Position numbers and translations under genes: made by a program
Source of the DNA: Schistosoma haematobium
Lineage: Eukaryota; Platyhelminthes; Trematoda; Strigeidida; Schistosomatidae
Assembly: GCF_000699445.3 (NCBI RefSeq)
Contig: NC_067196.1
Location: forward strand, 92,103,364 to 92,167,363
Direction: 5' to 3'
Length of the DNA stretch: 64,000 bases
In this document: positions 1 through 10,060 of the stretch, in pieces
Layout of the letters: every line of letters starts with the position of its first letter
Position numbering within the stretch: position 1 is the first letter of the stretch
The notes under the pieces: model-generated
Told to the model about the DNA's origin: nothing
Seen by the model: the letters and a program-made list of their open reading frames with translations, nothing else
Databases searched by the model: none

Positions 1-918
1 CCGAACACACGATGCCGAACGTCTGCACTACTAACATAGTGTTGCCACTGAATGTCATCAATCCTTCGGAGACAGCGATGATCAAACACAGAGAGTCGTC
101 TAACGTCCTCAACTCGGAGAGGCCAGGTTTCACAAGCATAGAGCAAAACTGCTCTCACCGACGCGTTGTAGATCCGGCCTTTTACAGCCAGACTAACATC
201 ACGAAGGCGCCAAAGGTGGCCCAGATTGGCATAAGCCGCTCTGACTTTCACTATTCGTGCATTGATCTCATCACTCACACCCCCACCAGCACTTATGCAG
301 CTACCCAGATACACGAACTTCTCGACTACGTCTATCTGCTCACCATCCAGGGTGAGTACAGGATTAGAATCCTGCCAGTCTTGTAGAAGTACTTTGCACT
401 TCGAAGGTGCAAAGCACATACCATACCTACGGACACTGATTGCCAACTGATTAAGTGCGGATTGCATGCCTTGGGCATTATCGCACAGTAAGACAATATC
501 GTCCGCATACTCAAGGTCGAGAAGTCTTTCTCCAGGCAACAGATCCACACCACCATTACTTACATTCATCAGAGCAGTTTCCAGAATGTCATCGATGGCA
601 AAGTTGAAGAGGAATGGTGAGATTGGGCAACCCTGCCTAACCCCACTACTCGAATGGAACAATGGAGAGAGGTGGTTGTATGCCCTTACTCTGTCTGAGG
701 TGTTTTTATATAGGGCTTTTAGGATGTTAATAAACTTCTCAGGCACACCCTTCTTCAATAGACAATCCCAGAGAACAGTCCTGTCCAACGAATCGAAGGC
801 AGCCCTGATGTCAAGAAACACTACGATTGTTGGCCTTTGAAAAGTATGGCGGTGTTCTAACATTTGGCGGAGGGTGAAGATATGATCAATACATCCTCGA
901 CTAGAACGAAACCCAGCC
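1..918 (-). pseudogene. Reverse transcriptase, RTE-like, N-terminally deleted, runs off edge
   Basis: An open minus-strand frame without a start codon codes for RT from the conserved QAGFR block onward. It contains the FLDIRAAFDS block (first catalytic aspartate), a GVRQGCPISP block, and the YADD active site at 498-509, followed by the C-terminal region with LLYACETWPLR near 150. I see no stop down to base 1. The part of RT before QAGFR is absent because of a deletion that also changes frame, so the enzyme cannot be made from this copy as one polypeptide with the endonuclease. Role in an intact element: target-primed reverse transcription of the element RNA. Confidence 0.85.
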
Positions 919-2391
919 TGGTGGATCAGTCGTCACCGGCCATGGAGGGCAGGACAGTCCGACCGATGTTGCCGGAGCAGCAGGGCAGTTGAACTGCCCT
1001 TCGAAAAATTCTGCCCATCGTCCAAGACGTCGATGGATGTTAGTGATTGGCATCCCATCATCCTCGCAGATTGTTTCACTCACACCAGACTTCTTGCTGC
1101 CAGTGGCTCGGATGAGTTGGAAGAGCTTCCGGTAGTTACCAGATGCAGCTGCTGCTTCCAGCTCATTAGCACGCTTCGACCACCAGGCTTCTCGGTCCTT
1201 ACGCAAGCTTTGCCCGATTTCCTTACGTAACATCCTTCGTTTATGGTCAAACTCACGGTCACCCGGAGTAGACCGACGGGCTTCAATGAGTTGTAAGGAA
1301 CCGGAAGAAACCCAGTGCTTAAAAGCTGGACGTTTCGCAAGCCCACAACTGACTGTTCCCGCCATTTTCATGGCGTCATGCAATTGCAACCAATGCTCAT
1401 CTATACTTTTCGGTGGAATGGTAGCTAGCCTAAAAGCTAGCTCGGTTCGATACTTACTTGCAACAGAAGTTGCAACCAGCTTGCTAACATCAATCTTTTG
1501 GTGGTGGTCACTTCGTTGGCCACTGAAAAGTAAGGCAAGATTGGCGCAGACCAATGCATGGTCAGATTGCGAATAGGTACTACAAGAGGAGCGGCAGTCT
1601 TGTACACAACCACGCCAGCGGTAGCTGATCGCGATGTGATCAATCTGAGTCCAGGCTTGAGATGCAGAGGGAGGACGCCAGGTGGCACATCGGCGATGAC
1701 TGTGCCGAAAGTTAGTGCTAGCCAGAAACAGGTTGTGGTCTGTGCACAGTTGCGGCAGACGGTCCTCGTTATCTGACCTGCGACCAACGAGTCCCCATCG
1801 GCCACCTAAACGACTCTCTTCTGCGCCTAGACGCCCGACCTGAGCATTCAAGTCTCCGGCTAGTACTACAATGTCTGTGGAACGCACTTTCTGGAGAAGA
1901 ACAGATAACTGGTGGTAAAACTCATCCTTGATTGCATCCGGGCTGCAATCTGTCGGGGCATAGGCGGAGATGACGAAAAGACATCGTTTTTCACGCCGAC
2001 TTCTTCTCACTTTGATGGAACTTTCTAATCTAACAGCACATAACCGACTGTTAATGGGGATCCAATCGACTAGTGCTGCCTCAGCTCTAGCGCTTAGTGC
2101 GACACCAACGCCAGCAAGACCAGACGAAGATGCCGCAGGGTCCCCGGATAAGCGCACGTAAAACAAGCTTTTTGAAGCGACAGATGGAGAGTGAATTTGT
2201 AGTACATCACCAGACTCTTGAATACGGGTCTCCGATGGACAACAAACATCAATATTAAGACTTTCCAAAGACATAGCCAGCCCTATCTGTTGTCCGACTT
2301 GCGTAAGTGCGCGAACTTTGAAGGCAGACAGTTTGAATGGTGCACGTGGATTCAGAAAAACTGCTTCAGTTCTCGTATTCGGTGGTAACAT
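901..2391 (-). pseudogene. AP-like endonuclease domain of RTE-like element
   Basis: A 496-residue frame. Endonuclease/exonuclease/phosphatase motifs are visible in order: SETR (metal-binding Glu, residue 54), SAYAPTD (about 142-148), GDLNAQVG (179-186), QIDHIAIS (249-256) and the catalytic SDH (276-278). All the catalytic residues I can recognise are kept, so this domain could be intact. Residues after about 480 come from the deletion junction: TDPP is followed by a frame-shifted read of the RT QAGF block and a stop at 901-903. In a live element this domain nicks the target DNA for reverse transcription. The methionine at 2,391 is simply the first in frame; the true start is unproven. Confidence 0.85.
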
Positions 2392-2494
2392 ACAATTTTC
2401 AACCGGACAGTGACTCGAGAACGTTTAGATACAGTCGAATTTCCACCAAAGACGAGCCGCTGTATAAGTATAAAAGAGGGTGAATAATGTGGAA

Positions 2495-2547
<53 letters not shown>

Positions 2548-2609
2548 CAATAATAGTAGTAATAATAATAATAGTATTAATAATGACAATATTTGTAATG
2601 ATAATAATT
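2495..2609. repeat. (AAT)n microsatellite
   Basis: A pure AAT run from about 2,495 to 2,545, then an imperfect AAT-rich stretch to about 2,609. It lies in the untranslated region upstream of the RTE-like endonuclease frame. The polyasparagine and polyisoleucine reading frames across it are artefacts of the repeat. Confidence 0.95.
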
Positions 2610-2674
2610 TGAATCAATTGATTGTTTTTCGAAGCGAGAAAAGTAATTTCCATAGACATAAAGAGTTCATCATT

Positions 2675-3113
2675 TGTGTGTGGGCTGTGATACTGCCCGG
2701 GTGCCCAAACCGAAGCAGGTGGTTATCTTAGGGGCCACACCCCGAGCCTTTGACCTAAAGGTCTAACCCACAAGGCAGTGGAGCATCGTAAGGAGATGCA
2801 ATCCCATGGTAGCCGGTGACCAACGATTGGTTCATACGCCATTTGTTCCCACAGGATACTGGAGCCCATGTGCACCATTGGTTTGGGATCCGCTTAAAGC
2901 GCCGGACATTCGCTTTTCGTCCTCTCATTTTCGTAAACAACATCCCCGCCACGAGAAGGCAATGAGTAGGACTTCCCTGGCAGAGGCTGTATACGCGTGG
3001 CCATGTGAGAGTATTTCGAGAGGGAGAGCGGACCCTCCCCACTCTCGGCTGTACCAGGGCATTCGGGGGCCAGTGTTAGTTGTATGAGTTTGATTAAAAT
3101 CCTCAGCCATCGT
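2675..3113 (-). repeat. 5' region of RTE-like element, copy 1 of a 430-bp dispersed block
   Basis: This block recurs, in the same relative orientation, at 20,225-20,665 and 50,783-51,223. Here it lies directly 5' of the RTE-like endonuclease frame and is best read as its 5' untranslated region. It contains the phrase CATGGGATTGCATCTC and a short conserved stretch with the sequence CGAGAGGGAGAG on the plus strand. A 95-codon minus-strand frame (3,042-2,755) spans it, but I see no evidence that it is protein coding, because stops differ between copies. Confidence 0.65.
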
Positions 3114-3375
3114 TGCGGAATACCTAGCTTATGTGTCCAGTATTTTTTAAAAAATTATTAACATAACACTTATATATCAAAGGTAAAAGGTCTGGGGAGT
3201 TGTAGGTGAGGCGGAATGAGGGAAAAAATATTTTTAAGTAAATGCAGAGTCTGATTAGCTACGTGATTAGGTTTTATCCTGCAGCCGAAACTGTCAACAT
3301 CCTTGACTGATTGATCGGATGTGCTCAGCGAACCGTTTTAGTCATTTGTAAAGATTTATCATCTTTAGATTTCGA
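3114..3375. other. Gap between RTE-like and Gypsy elements
   Basis: AT-rich sequence downstream of the integrase stop, where the Gypsy 3' untranslated region, polypurine tract and 3' LTR would be expected. I cannot match any of it to the LTR at 7,447-7,715, so the 3' LTR appears lost or truncated. Confidence 0.5.
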
Positions 3376-5590
3376 TTACGTAATGGATTTGTCAGTTAAA
3401 CGATCTAACAACACGTATGGTGGTTCATGATCTAGATAAGCCGGCTTTAGCCTATCAATACTTACTGTGTCGATGTTTCCGTGTTTTTCTATCACGAAAT
3501 ATTTAGATTTTCTTGAGACGACTTTGAAAGGACCTTCAAATGGAGGACTGAGTGGTGCTTTTATTTTATCACATCTTATCCAGACGTGCGTGCAATTGCT
3601 TAGGTCTTTAGGTATATATACGGCGCGCGATTGTTCACGAATATTAATCGGCTTAAGTTTAGACATGTGGTCCCGTAGTTGATCTACATAATTTTCTAAA
3701 TTAAGTTTTTGACTGATAGTATTAGGGTTAATAAATTCACCTAGTAGTCTCAGGGCTGCTCCGAAAACCAGTTCCGCAGCTGAACACTGTGCGTCAGTTT
3801 TGACAGATGTTCGTATTCCCAACATAACTAACGGTAGGAATTCTGTCCACTGATTGGGGTTCGAGTGAGATATAAGGGCGGTTTTTAGCTGACGGTGAAA
3901 ACGTTCTACCATCCCATTAGCCTGAGGATGATATGCAGTGCAGCGTATCCTATTGGAGCCTAGAAGTTTAGCCAAGTTATTAAATAGTTCGGATTCGAAT
4001 TGCGCTCCTCTATCAGTCGTTATTGTTATGGGTGTACCAAAAATGGTTACCCAGTTCTGCATGAAAACTTTGACTACTGTTTCCGCTGTGATGTCCGCTA
4101 TCGGGATGGCTATAGGGAATCTGGTAAATCGATCTATGCATGTAAAAAGATAATTAAAACCGTTTGAACGTGGTAAAGGACCTACCAAGTCGATATGCAC
4201 ATGGGCAAAACGTGCATCTGGTTGCGAGAAAACAACTATGGGTGAATTTGTGTGACGATTAATCTTTGATTGTTGACATGCTGAACACTCTCTAACCCAT
4301 TTGTGTACATCCTTCTGTAAATTCGGCCATATATATCTGGCATTGATTAGTTTTGTTGAAGCTTTTGCGCCAGGATGAGACAAAGAATGAAATTTATTAT
4401 ATATCAACTTTCGCATATTTTTGGGAACGAAAGGTCGCGGCATTGCCTTGGTCGTGTCACAATAAATTAGAATACCATCGATAGGTGATGGGAATTGTTT
4501 TAAATTAAGACTTGAATTGTTTGTTTTAAGTAGGTTTTGTAATTCTAGGTCCTGCTCTTGTTCGTGTCTCAACGTTTCGAAGTTTACTGTAGACTGCTGT
4601 AGCACGTTCATTTCTAGTCTGGATAAAGCATCTGCCGCCTGATTGTCCTGACCTTTGACATGTCGGATATCGCTTGTGAACTGTGATATATAGTCAAGGT
4701 GTCGGACTTCTCGAGGTGAGTATTTATCGGCTCTCGCTTTTAATGCATTCGTTAATGGTTTGTGATCCGTAAAGACTATAAATTCCCTACCTTCTAACAT
4801 GTGTCGGAAGTGTTTAATGGTCAGGTAGATTGCAAGAAGTTCTCGCCCGAAGGTAGAATACCTTGTTTCGGCTGGAGCGAGTCTTTTCGAGAAGAAAGCA
4901 ATTGGTTTCCAGGCGTTTTTAACCAGTTGGTTAAGGGTACCGCCTACTGCTTTATCTGAAGCATCCACCATCAAAGCAAGTGGGGAAAGAGAATTCGGAT
5001 ATATCAACGTAGTTGCTTGAGCCAGTTTATCTTTAAGCTGTTTAATAGCTTCGATGGCGTCAGAAGAAAGTTTGAATTCTTTTGGTTTTCCTTCAAGTGA
5101 ATATGTCAAAGGTTGCATTAATTGTGCACAACCTGGTATGAATCTGCGATAAAAGTTAATTAGGCCTAGAAAACTTCTCAGTTGTGTTAGAGAACTAGGT
5201 ACGGGGTATTGTTTGATGGTATCCACTTCTTTTTTGATAGGTTTAATCCCTTCTGGGCTTATTGTGTGACCGAGAAATTCTAAAGTTTGAACACCGAAAA
5301 CACACTTACTTTGATGTATGTTTATTCCATGTTCATCCAGTCTTTTCAACACTGCTTGTACATGCTGTTCGTGTGATTGCAAATCGGGGCTGGCAATTAA
5401 CAAGTCGTCTATATACCCCTGCGCAAATGGCATATCTCGAAGTAGGTTGTCTATGAATCTTTGAAATGTCTGTGCCGCATTTCTCAGGCCGAATGGCATG
5501 CGTACAAACTCGAACAAGCCAAAGGGTGTAGTAATAGCTGTCTTGGGGATATCTTCATCAGCCACCGGGATATTGTGATATGCCCTAAGT
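3376..5590 (-). pseudogene. pol: Pol part 2: RT, RNase H and integrase
   Basis: The 729-residue frame (methionine at 5,565) starts inside [17 protein letters not shown] and the YIDD active site at residues 51-54. RNase H: VDAS, RELLA and FTDHKPL supply the acidic residues. Integrase: an HHCC zinc-binding region (H...H...CSAC) and the catalytic triad in HIDLVGP, TTDRG and GMVE, with 35 residues between the second Asp and the Glu. A C-terminal GPF-type module follows (SPPFEGPFKVV). All these motifs are intact, so the only obvious lesion in pol is the upstream frameshift. It is about as long as expected for this part of pol. The element's nearest relative in the window is the integrase fragment in the 21-34 kb array, which is a different family. 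Confidence 0.88.
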
Positions 5591-6635
5591 CAATTTTAGT
5601 GAATATGTTCATACCCTGTAAACCGCTTGTGAAATCCTGGATATACGGTATTGAGTACCTATCTGGTACGGTTTGACGGTTTAGGGCTCTGTAGTCCCCG
5701 TATGGTCGCCAGTCACCTTCATTCTTCTTTGGGACCATATGCAAAGGGGATGCCCATTGACTATCTGAGGGACGGACAATACCCAATTGTAGCATATAAT
5801 CAAACTCGGCTCTAGCGATTTTGAGCTTATCTGGTGCTAGTCTCCTGGGTTTTGCAAACACCGGTGCACCCTCGGTTCTGATAGTGTGACTTACTTTTAG
5901 TTTGTTTTTAGAAGGCTGTGGGTTTGGTTTAGTTAAGTTTGGAAATTCCGCGAGTATATCTTGGAATTTCGCTGTTGTTACTGGAGGAGTTTGAATCAAG
6001 TTAAGAGAGCTGATGTGACTTTCTTTGCCTTTTGTGTAATACGAAGTTTCTTTTAGTGTTAATCGCCGTTTCTTGGTGTCAACTAGAAATTCGTATCTCT
6101 CTAGAAAGTCCATCCCCAGTATTGCCAGATCTAAGTCGGCTACCGTGAAAACCCAAGGGAATTGCCTCCTGAACCCCAAATCTAGGGTTAAATTTTTCTG
6201 CCCAAATGTCGCAATTTTAGTTTTATTTGCAGCTTGAAGTGTAATTGATGATGTTTCTCGACTAATCTCGGTTTTATTTTGAGGGATGATGCTAAGAGCA
6301 GCGCCAGTATCCACCAAGAAATTCAAGCCAGAGTTTCTGTCTCTAACATAAAACAAGCGACTGTTTGGGCGCCCCTCCTCAGTCGTCGCGACCTGGGGAG
6401 AGGGGTTAATCGTTTCCCGCTGTCTTAGAATTATGCTTAGGCCAGGCGCATGGTTGCATGCACTTGGTTGAGTTGACACCAAACTTCCAGTGGTACCAAC
6501 AAAACTGCCCAGATTGTCTAGACATTTGTGACCTGTTTTTTGACTTGGATCGTGGTCGTTGTGGTGACCCGCTCCTGTTTCTATGACCCATTTGCATACT
6601 GGTGACAGCCTCAGTGAGACTCTTAACACTCGCAA
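5484..6635 (-). pseudogene. pol: Pol part 1: aspartic protease and N-terminal RT
   Basis: The 383-residue frame overlaps gag at its start. The protease active site is DTGA at residues 109-112, followed by a flap-like region. RT begins about residue 255 with the [10 protein letters not shown] block, and shows [19 protein letters not shown] and FTKIDL, the first catalytic aspartate region. Immediately after FTKIDL the frame changes: the next conserved RT block is found in a different frame that continues in the downstream ORF. The final roughly 35 residues of this frame are therefore out-of-frame noise. The shift looks like loss of a few bases near 5,585 at a short direct repeat. Confidence 0.85.
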
Positions 6636-7251
6636 TGAGTCCTTCTATGACGGGGTCTTTTGCTAATTCTACTTTTTGTGTGTGATTTATTGTGCCTGAT
6701 CCAATTGGAGGACCTCTTTCCATTATTCTGTCGGCTATACGCGCTAAATGAGATAATGAGGTTTCAGGATCTTGTGCATCCAAACAGTGTTGGACGTAGC
6801 ATGGGAGAGCTTGTATCCATCCTTGTTTTAGGACTGCTTCACCCACTGTGTTATCACCCACTAAGACTTGGAGGTGACGTAAAAACTGTGACAGCGACCG
6901 ATCACCTAGTGTTTCACCTTGAAAAAGTCTTTGGATTCTTTGACTATCTGATAATGATAAACGGTTCATTATCTCTCGTCTTAAGATAGTGTATGGTTGT
7001 GGTGATGGTGGATCTAAAATCAAGTCACGGACTTCTTTGGCGACTGAAGGAGGAAGGATAGAACACAAATCTCTATAGCGAATCCCTTCAGATTTGATAT
7101 TGTGTCTCGTGAAATAATGCTCTAGTTGGGCAAACCACAACTCAGGATCACTACGATCAAATTCTGGAAGTCGGGATTTCGTAGTCATAACAGTGTCTAT
7201 CTCCACTGGTGACAAATCCTCCAGATTATGGGTTTCTATAGAGTCTGACAT
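6406..7251 (-). CDS. gag: Gag of CsRn1-type Gypsy element
   Basis: 281 residues. The N-terminal half has the hydrophobic capsid-like region typical of Gypsy Gag ([21 protein letters not shown], about residues 27-47, and a helix-rich part to about 180). A basic, serine/arginine-rich linker (about 222-247) precedes the nucleocapsid motif C251, H254, C264, C268, which is the CHCC box instead of the usual CCHC knuckle. Such a protein packages element RNA in cytoplasmic particles. The start at 7,251 is about 190 bases inside the LTR and primer site and is the first in-frame methionine. The pol frame overlaps and is displaced by +1 (or -2) relative to gag, so expression of pol would need frameshifting or a separate start. 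Confidence 0.88.
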   Translation of the reverse strand: MSDSIETHNLEDLSPVEIDTVMTTKSRLPEFDRSDPELWFAQLEHYFTRHNIKSEGIRYRDLCSILPPSVAKEVRDLILDPPSPQPYTILRREIMNRLSLSDSQRIQRLFQGETLGDRSLSQFLRHLQVLVGDNTVGEAVLKQGWIQALPCYVQHCLDAQDPETSLSHLARIADRIMERGPPIGSGTINHTQKVELAKDPVIEGLIASVKSLTEAVTSMQMGHRNRSGSPQRPRSKSKNRSQMSRQSGQFCWYHWKFGVNSTKCMQPCAWPKHNSKTAGND

Positions 7252-7446
7252 GAGGTATGTGACAAATATAGCAATAAAGTTAGCACGAAAAATGGTTACT
7301 ATAACACGAATAACTTAAGATAATACAGAATAAACTAGTTATATACTCAACTTAGTTTACGGATAATCAGGTCTACTTTTACGATTAGGTAAAAAAATGT
7401 TAATAACAGAAATGAGGTTGAATTTGTGTTCAAAAAGGGCTCACCA

Positions 7447-7715
7447 CTTTCGTGCCTCAAAGTAATCCTCGTGCTATTGACAGAAGAAACCAGACAAGTA
7501 GTGAATAGGTCTTTATTTCGATCTTAGCGCAGTCACAGTGGAGCGTGGGATTATCTGTTCAGACAAACAAAGGCTCTCAACATTCAATATAAGATAATAG
7601 GGAATATAACGCTTATACAAAATAAGGAATTCAGTGAATACTTGAACAGTGCTGTTTTAGCATATGCTTGGTTGTTTGTGGTCAACTCTTAACCAACCAA
7701 CCTAAGCTGTTACAA
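7447..7715 (-). repeat. 5' LTR of the Gypsy element, with adjacent primer-binding site
   Basis: On the minus strand the LTR begins TGTAACAGC at 7,715 and holds an AATAAA signal near 7,508. The next bases, TGGTGAGCC (7,446-7,438), are a plausible primer-binding site; CsRn1 elements are known to use tRNA-Trp, whose complement also begins TGGTGA. The outer edge is exact because the following sequence (AGTGTACCGTTCAC) continues uninterrupted in the MULE copy at 48.83 kb. The inner edge is inferred from the primer site only, as no second LTR is available. Confidence 0.7.
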
Positions 7716-8970
7716 GTGTACCGTTCACTAACATTAACCCATTACCCGTAAATGTAAAGGGTGCGATCAGAAATTATACAACTGTTTTTTTGCCTGATGT
7801 TCAGTCGAACGGTCGAAAGGTAAATCAAAATGTGCATAACATTATTTTGTAGTTTTAACAATGTATTATCCTTAATCGAAATATCGGACGGGACGTTTGC
7901 TCGATATGTCAGAGACCACCTATTACCGAGAAAACACAAATGGTCTGCAATTTTGTTGAGACAAGTCATCGAATTTTGAAGATGCATCAACTGAGTCGAA
8001 AAACACCGGTGCTGAGATCTATTTTCAGTGTGCTACTAAGCACTGGATATTGGATGGAAGCAAGATTACAGAAATATACATCAGATTGCCGGATAAAAGC
8101 CAACATCGGTCAAGAGCCAGCAATGCGTGGACTTCAGCAAGGACTGACACGAGCTGCATGTCAAGTACTGAAGCGACACCTGCGCACTCCTATAACGGAG
8201 TTTGTAATGTCTGTTGACTTATTCACAGCTGTGGACGCAACAGGCACTTACAATGTACACCGCGATTCCATGCGCTGCTCCTGTTCATTTTCCATTGAAA
8301 ACGGTTTGCCATGTCGGCATATATTGGCTTGCTGTACACACAGTATTACTGATGTGAACGTACAGTCAATTTGTGATAGGTGGTTACACTCTGATACTTA
8401 TCTGACTCATATTGCAATTGAGAATTATTTCCCAATGCAAGTGAGCCAGCCGAGCATGAAGAATACAGTGATTGCTTTAGTCAGGCGAATGTCTGAGGAA
8501 CAATGCAGTTCACTTTATAGCCATATGTATCAAGAACTTCACGGTAGACTACCACCAACACCGTTGAACTTACAGGCAGAACCGCAGTTGTACACTGAAA
8601 TAGGAACCTCGACTAACGTTTCAACACCGTTGATGCACTGAGGAAATGTTGATTTGGATGAAACGTTAAGTAACGACGAGGATGAAGTAGTTTCTATAAC
8701 TCCGAAGAGTTAACAGAATAGGACATCCAAAATGAAGAAGATGAAGAGAACCGTTTGTGTGACATCTGTAATCTTGCACAGCCGCCGTGTGAAACCATCA
8801 TCATTGAATTGATTCATGTGATTAAAGGTCATATAGTAAGTGTAAAAAGAAATAAGAATATTAGCCGTTTCATGAATACAAAAGTAACAAATTTATATTC
8901 TTGTTTTATATTAAAAGTACCTGAAACCAGAACTATGTGTACGTATGAATTACGTCTGATCGTCAACTAA
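7716..8970 (+). mobile_element. MULE (Mutator-like) transposase remnant, C-terminal half
   Basis: The frame at 7,940-8,641 has a SWIM zinc finger with the pattern C-S-C-S ... LPCRHILA (about residues 113-129), the C-terminal module of MULE transposases. Upstream, 7,854-7,940 codes for another conserved piece (ISDGTFARYVRDHLLPRKHKW) in a different frame, preceded by what looks like an intron ending TTTTGTAG at 7,852. A downstream piece (8,755-8,840) has CDIC...PPC, possibly a further zinc-binding exon. The catalytic DDE part is missing here, having been cut off where the Gypsy LTR sits. Stops and frame changes mark it as a pseudogene. Confidence 0.8.
7940..8641 (+). pseudogene. SWIM zinc-finger domain of MULE transposase
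   Basis: 233 residues. The first methionine at 7,940 lies inside a conserved block and is not a likely start. The SWIM CxCxnCxH motif is complete. The rest is a helical region without recognised motifs. MULE transposases cut and paste DNA in the nucleus, with the SWIM finger contributing to DNA or protein binding. The N-terminal catalytic part is absent, so this fragment alone cannot transpose. Confidence 0.75.
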
Positions 8971-9934
8971 GCCTTCATTGTTATTTATCATAAATACTGA
9001 TTATATCACCGTATTCATTTGTACACCCATATAACTATTAATTACGGGTATAATCACACTATACAGTTATAAGTCCATAATTTGAATATTTTATAAAGAC
9101 CGAAAATAAGGCATGGCATTTATGAATTTGACAATGTAATGTGTGTGAACAATGGTGAACGTTTACATCTGTTACGACATATATATATTTACAAATTGTA
9201 ATATTTGCAAATTAAAAAGGTCATTCATGAAAGGTCGAGATGATTTGCAGTGAAAACACTTTACTGCATAATAAGTGTAACAGCATTCGAGAGAAATTGA
9301 AAATCCAAAAAATTTTACGTCAATTAAATGCATAGTAGGAGACATTTATTGAATCAGACGACGTAGGCTTGTTCATTGACACTTCATGAAACTGATATTT
9401 CAAATGCTTGTCAAAAATGGTTACATTCATAATGTCTAGATATAGTTCAGGTTTCATAATACGCCGGTGAACAATATTCACACATGACTGATTAAACACA
9501 CACATTAGTTTTTATTACGACCAAATAAGTTAATTTTATAATACAGAACTACAAAGAATGTACAAGTGAAAACAATAAACCGTGTTTCAATGGACTTTTT
9601 GAAATTAACCACATTGAAATCTAACCTTTTTCTAATTCTCATTACGAATGATCATTTACAAAATAAACGTTCACTAAATATGAAGTGCCTATTGCGGAAA
9701 AATTCTTACGTATTTGATACACCGTCAAAGTCAGTTCATTAAATGATGGTCCACGGGTTGCTTCACCTGAATTATACATATTGCAATCAGTCATTTATCA
9801 TGATGAATTATCGATATGTTGATTTGTTTCTCCGATGAACAGACCATTTGTGTTACTAAAAAAACGACTTATGAACACACTTCGGTAATAATTTGTTTAT
9901 TTCATGCAATTGGTTCTCTTTATGAATTTAAATA
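8971..9934. other. No gene seen
   Basis: AT-rich unique-looking sequence. Short frames on both strands have no motif or splice support. Confidence 0.6.
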
Positions 9935-10060
9935 GAGCAAGAACAAACATTGATGCAGAATAGTATGAATTCATATTATTTCGAGGTTTGTAAGCAGCTG
10001 ACGAAAAGCCTCGAAATAATATGAATTCACACTATTCTGCATCAATGTTTGTCCTTGCTC
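9935..10060. repeat. 126-bp foldback (inverted repeat)
   Basis: Two 52-bp arms, 9,935-9,986 and 10,009-10,060, are near-perfect reverse complements around a 22-bp centre. The arms begin GAGCAAGAACAAACATTG and reach TTTCGAGG at the loop. No coding potential. It could be a miniature foldback transposon; the flanks show no clear target duplication. Confidence 0.9.

Larger units (their letters stand above)
1..3113 (-). mobile_element. RTE-like non-LTR retrotransposon, incomplete
   Basis: Reading the minus strand, a roughly 700-bp untranslated 5' region (3,113 to 2,392) precedes an apurinic-type endonuclease frame (2,391 to 901) and a reverse transcriptase frame (about 918 to 1) that continues past the window edge. 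The order endonuclease then RT, with the post-RT region containing a LLYACETW-type motif, is that of RTE/SR2-like elements of flukes. The copy is defective: the end of the endonuclease frame is joined directly, out of frame, to the middle of the RT (see the junction near 915-921), so the fingers part of RT is missing. The 3' end lies outside the window. Confidence 0.85.
3376..7715 (-). mobile_element. CsRn1/Boudicca-type Ty3/Gypsy LTR retrotransposon, one LTR recognisable
   Basis: Minus-strand order is LTR (7,715 to 7,447), primer-binding site (7,446 to about 7,438), gag (7,251-6,406), then pol with aspartic protease, RT, RNase H and integrase (6,635-3,376). The Gag Cys-His box is of the C-x2-H-x9-C-x3-C (CHCC) type, diagnostic of the CsRn1 clade of trematode Gypsy elements, and the domain order protease-RT-RNase H-integrase is that of Ty3/Gypsy. 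One short deletion near 5,585 shifts the pol frame. The 3' LTR is not found. The 5' LTR abuts MULE sequence that occurs without it at 48.83 kb, so that edge is an insertion boundary. Confidence 0.9.

Noticed and set aside
2480..2731. Polyasparagine ORF
   Set aside because: It is created by the AAT microsatellite and has no flanking conserved sequence.
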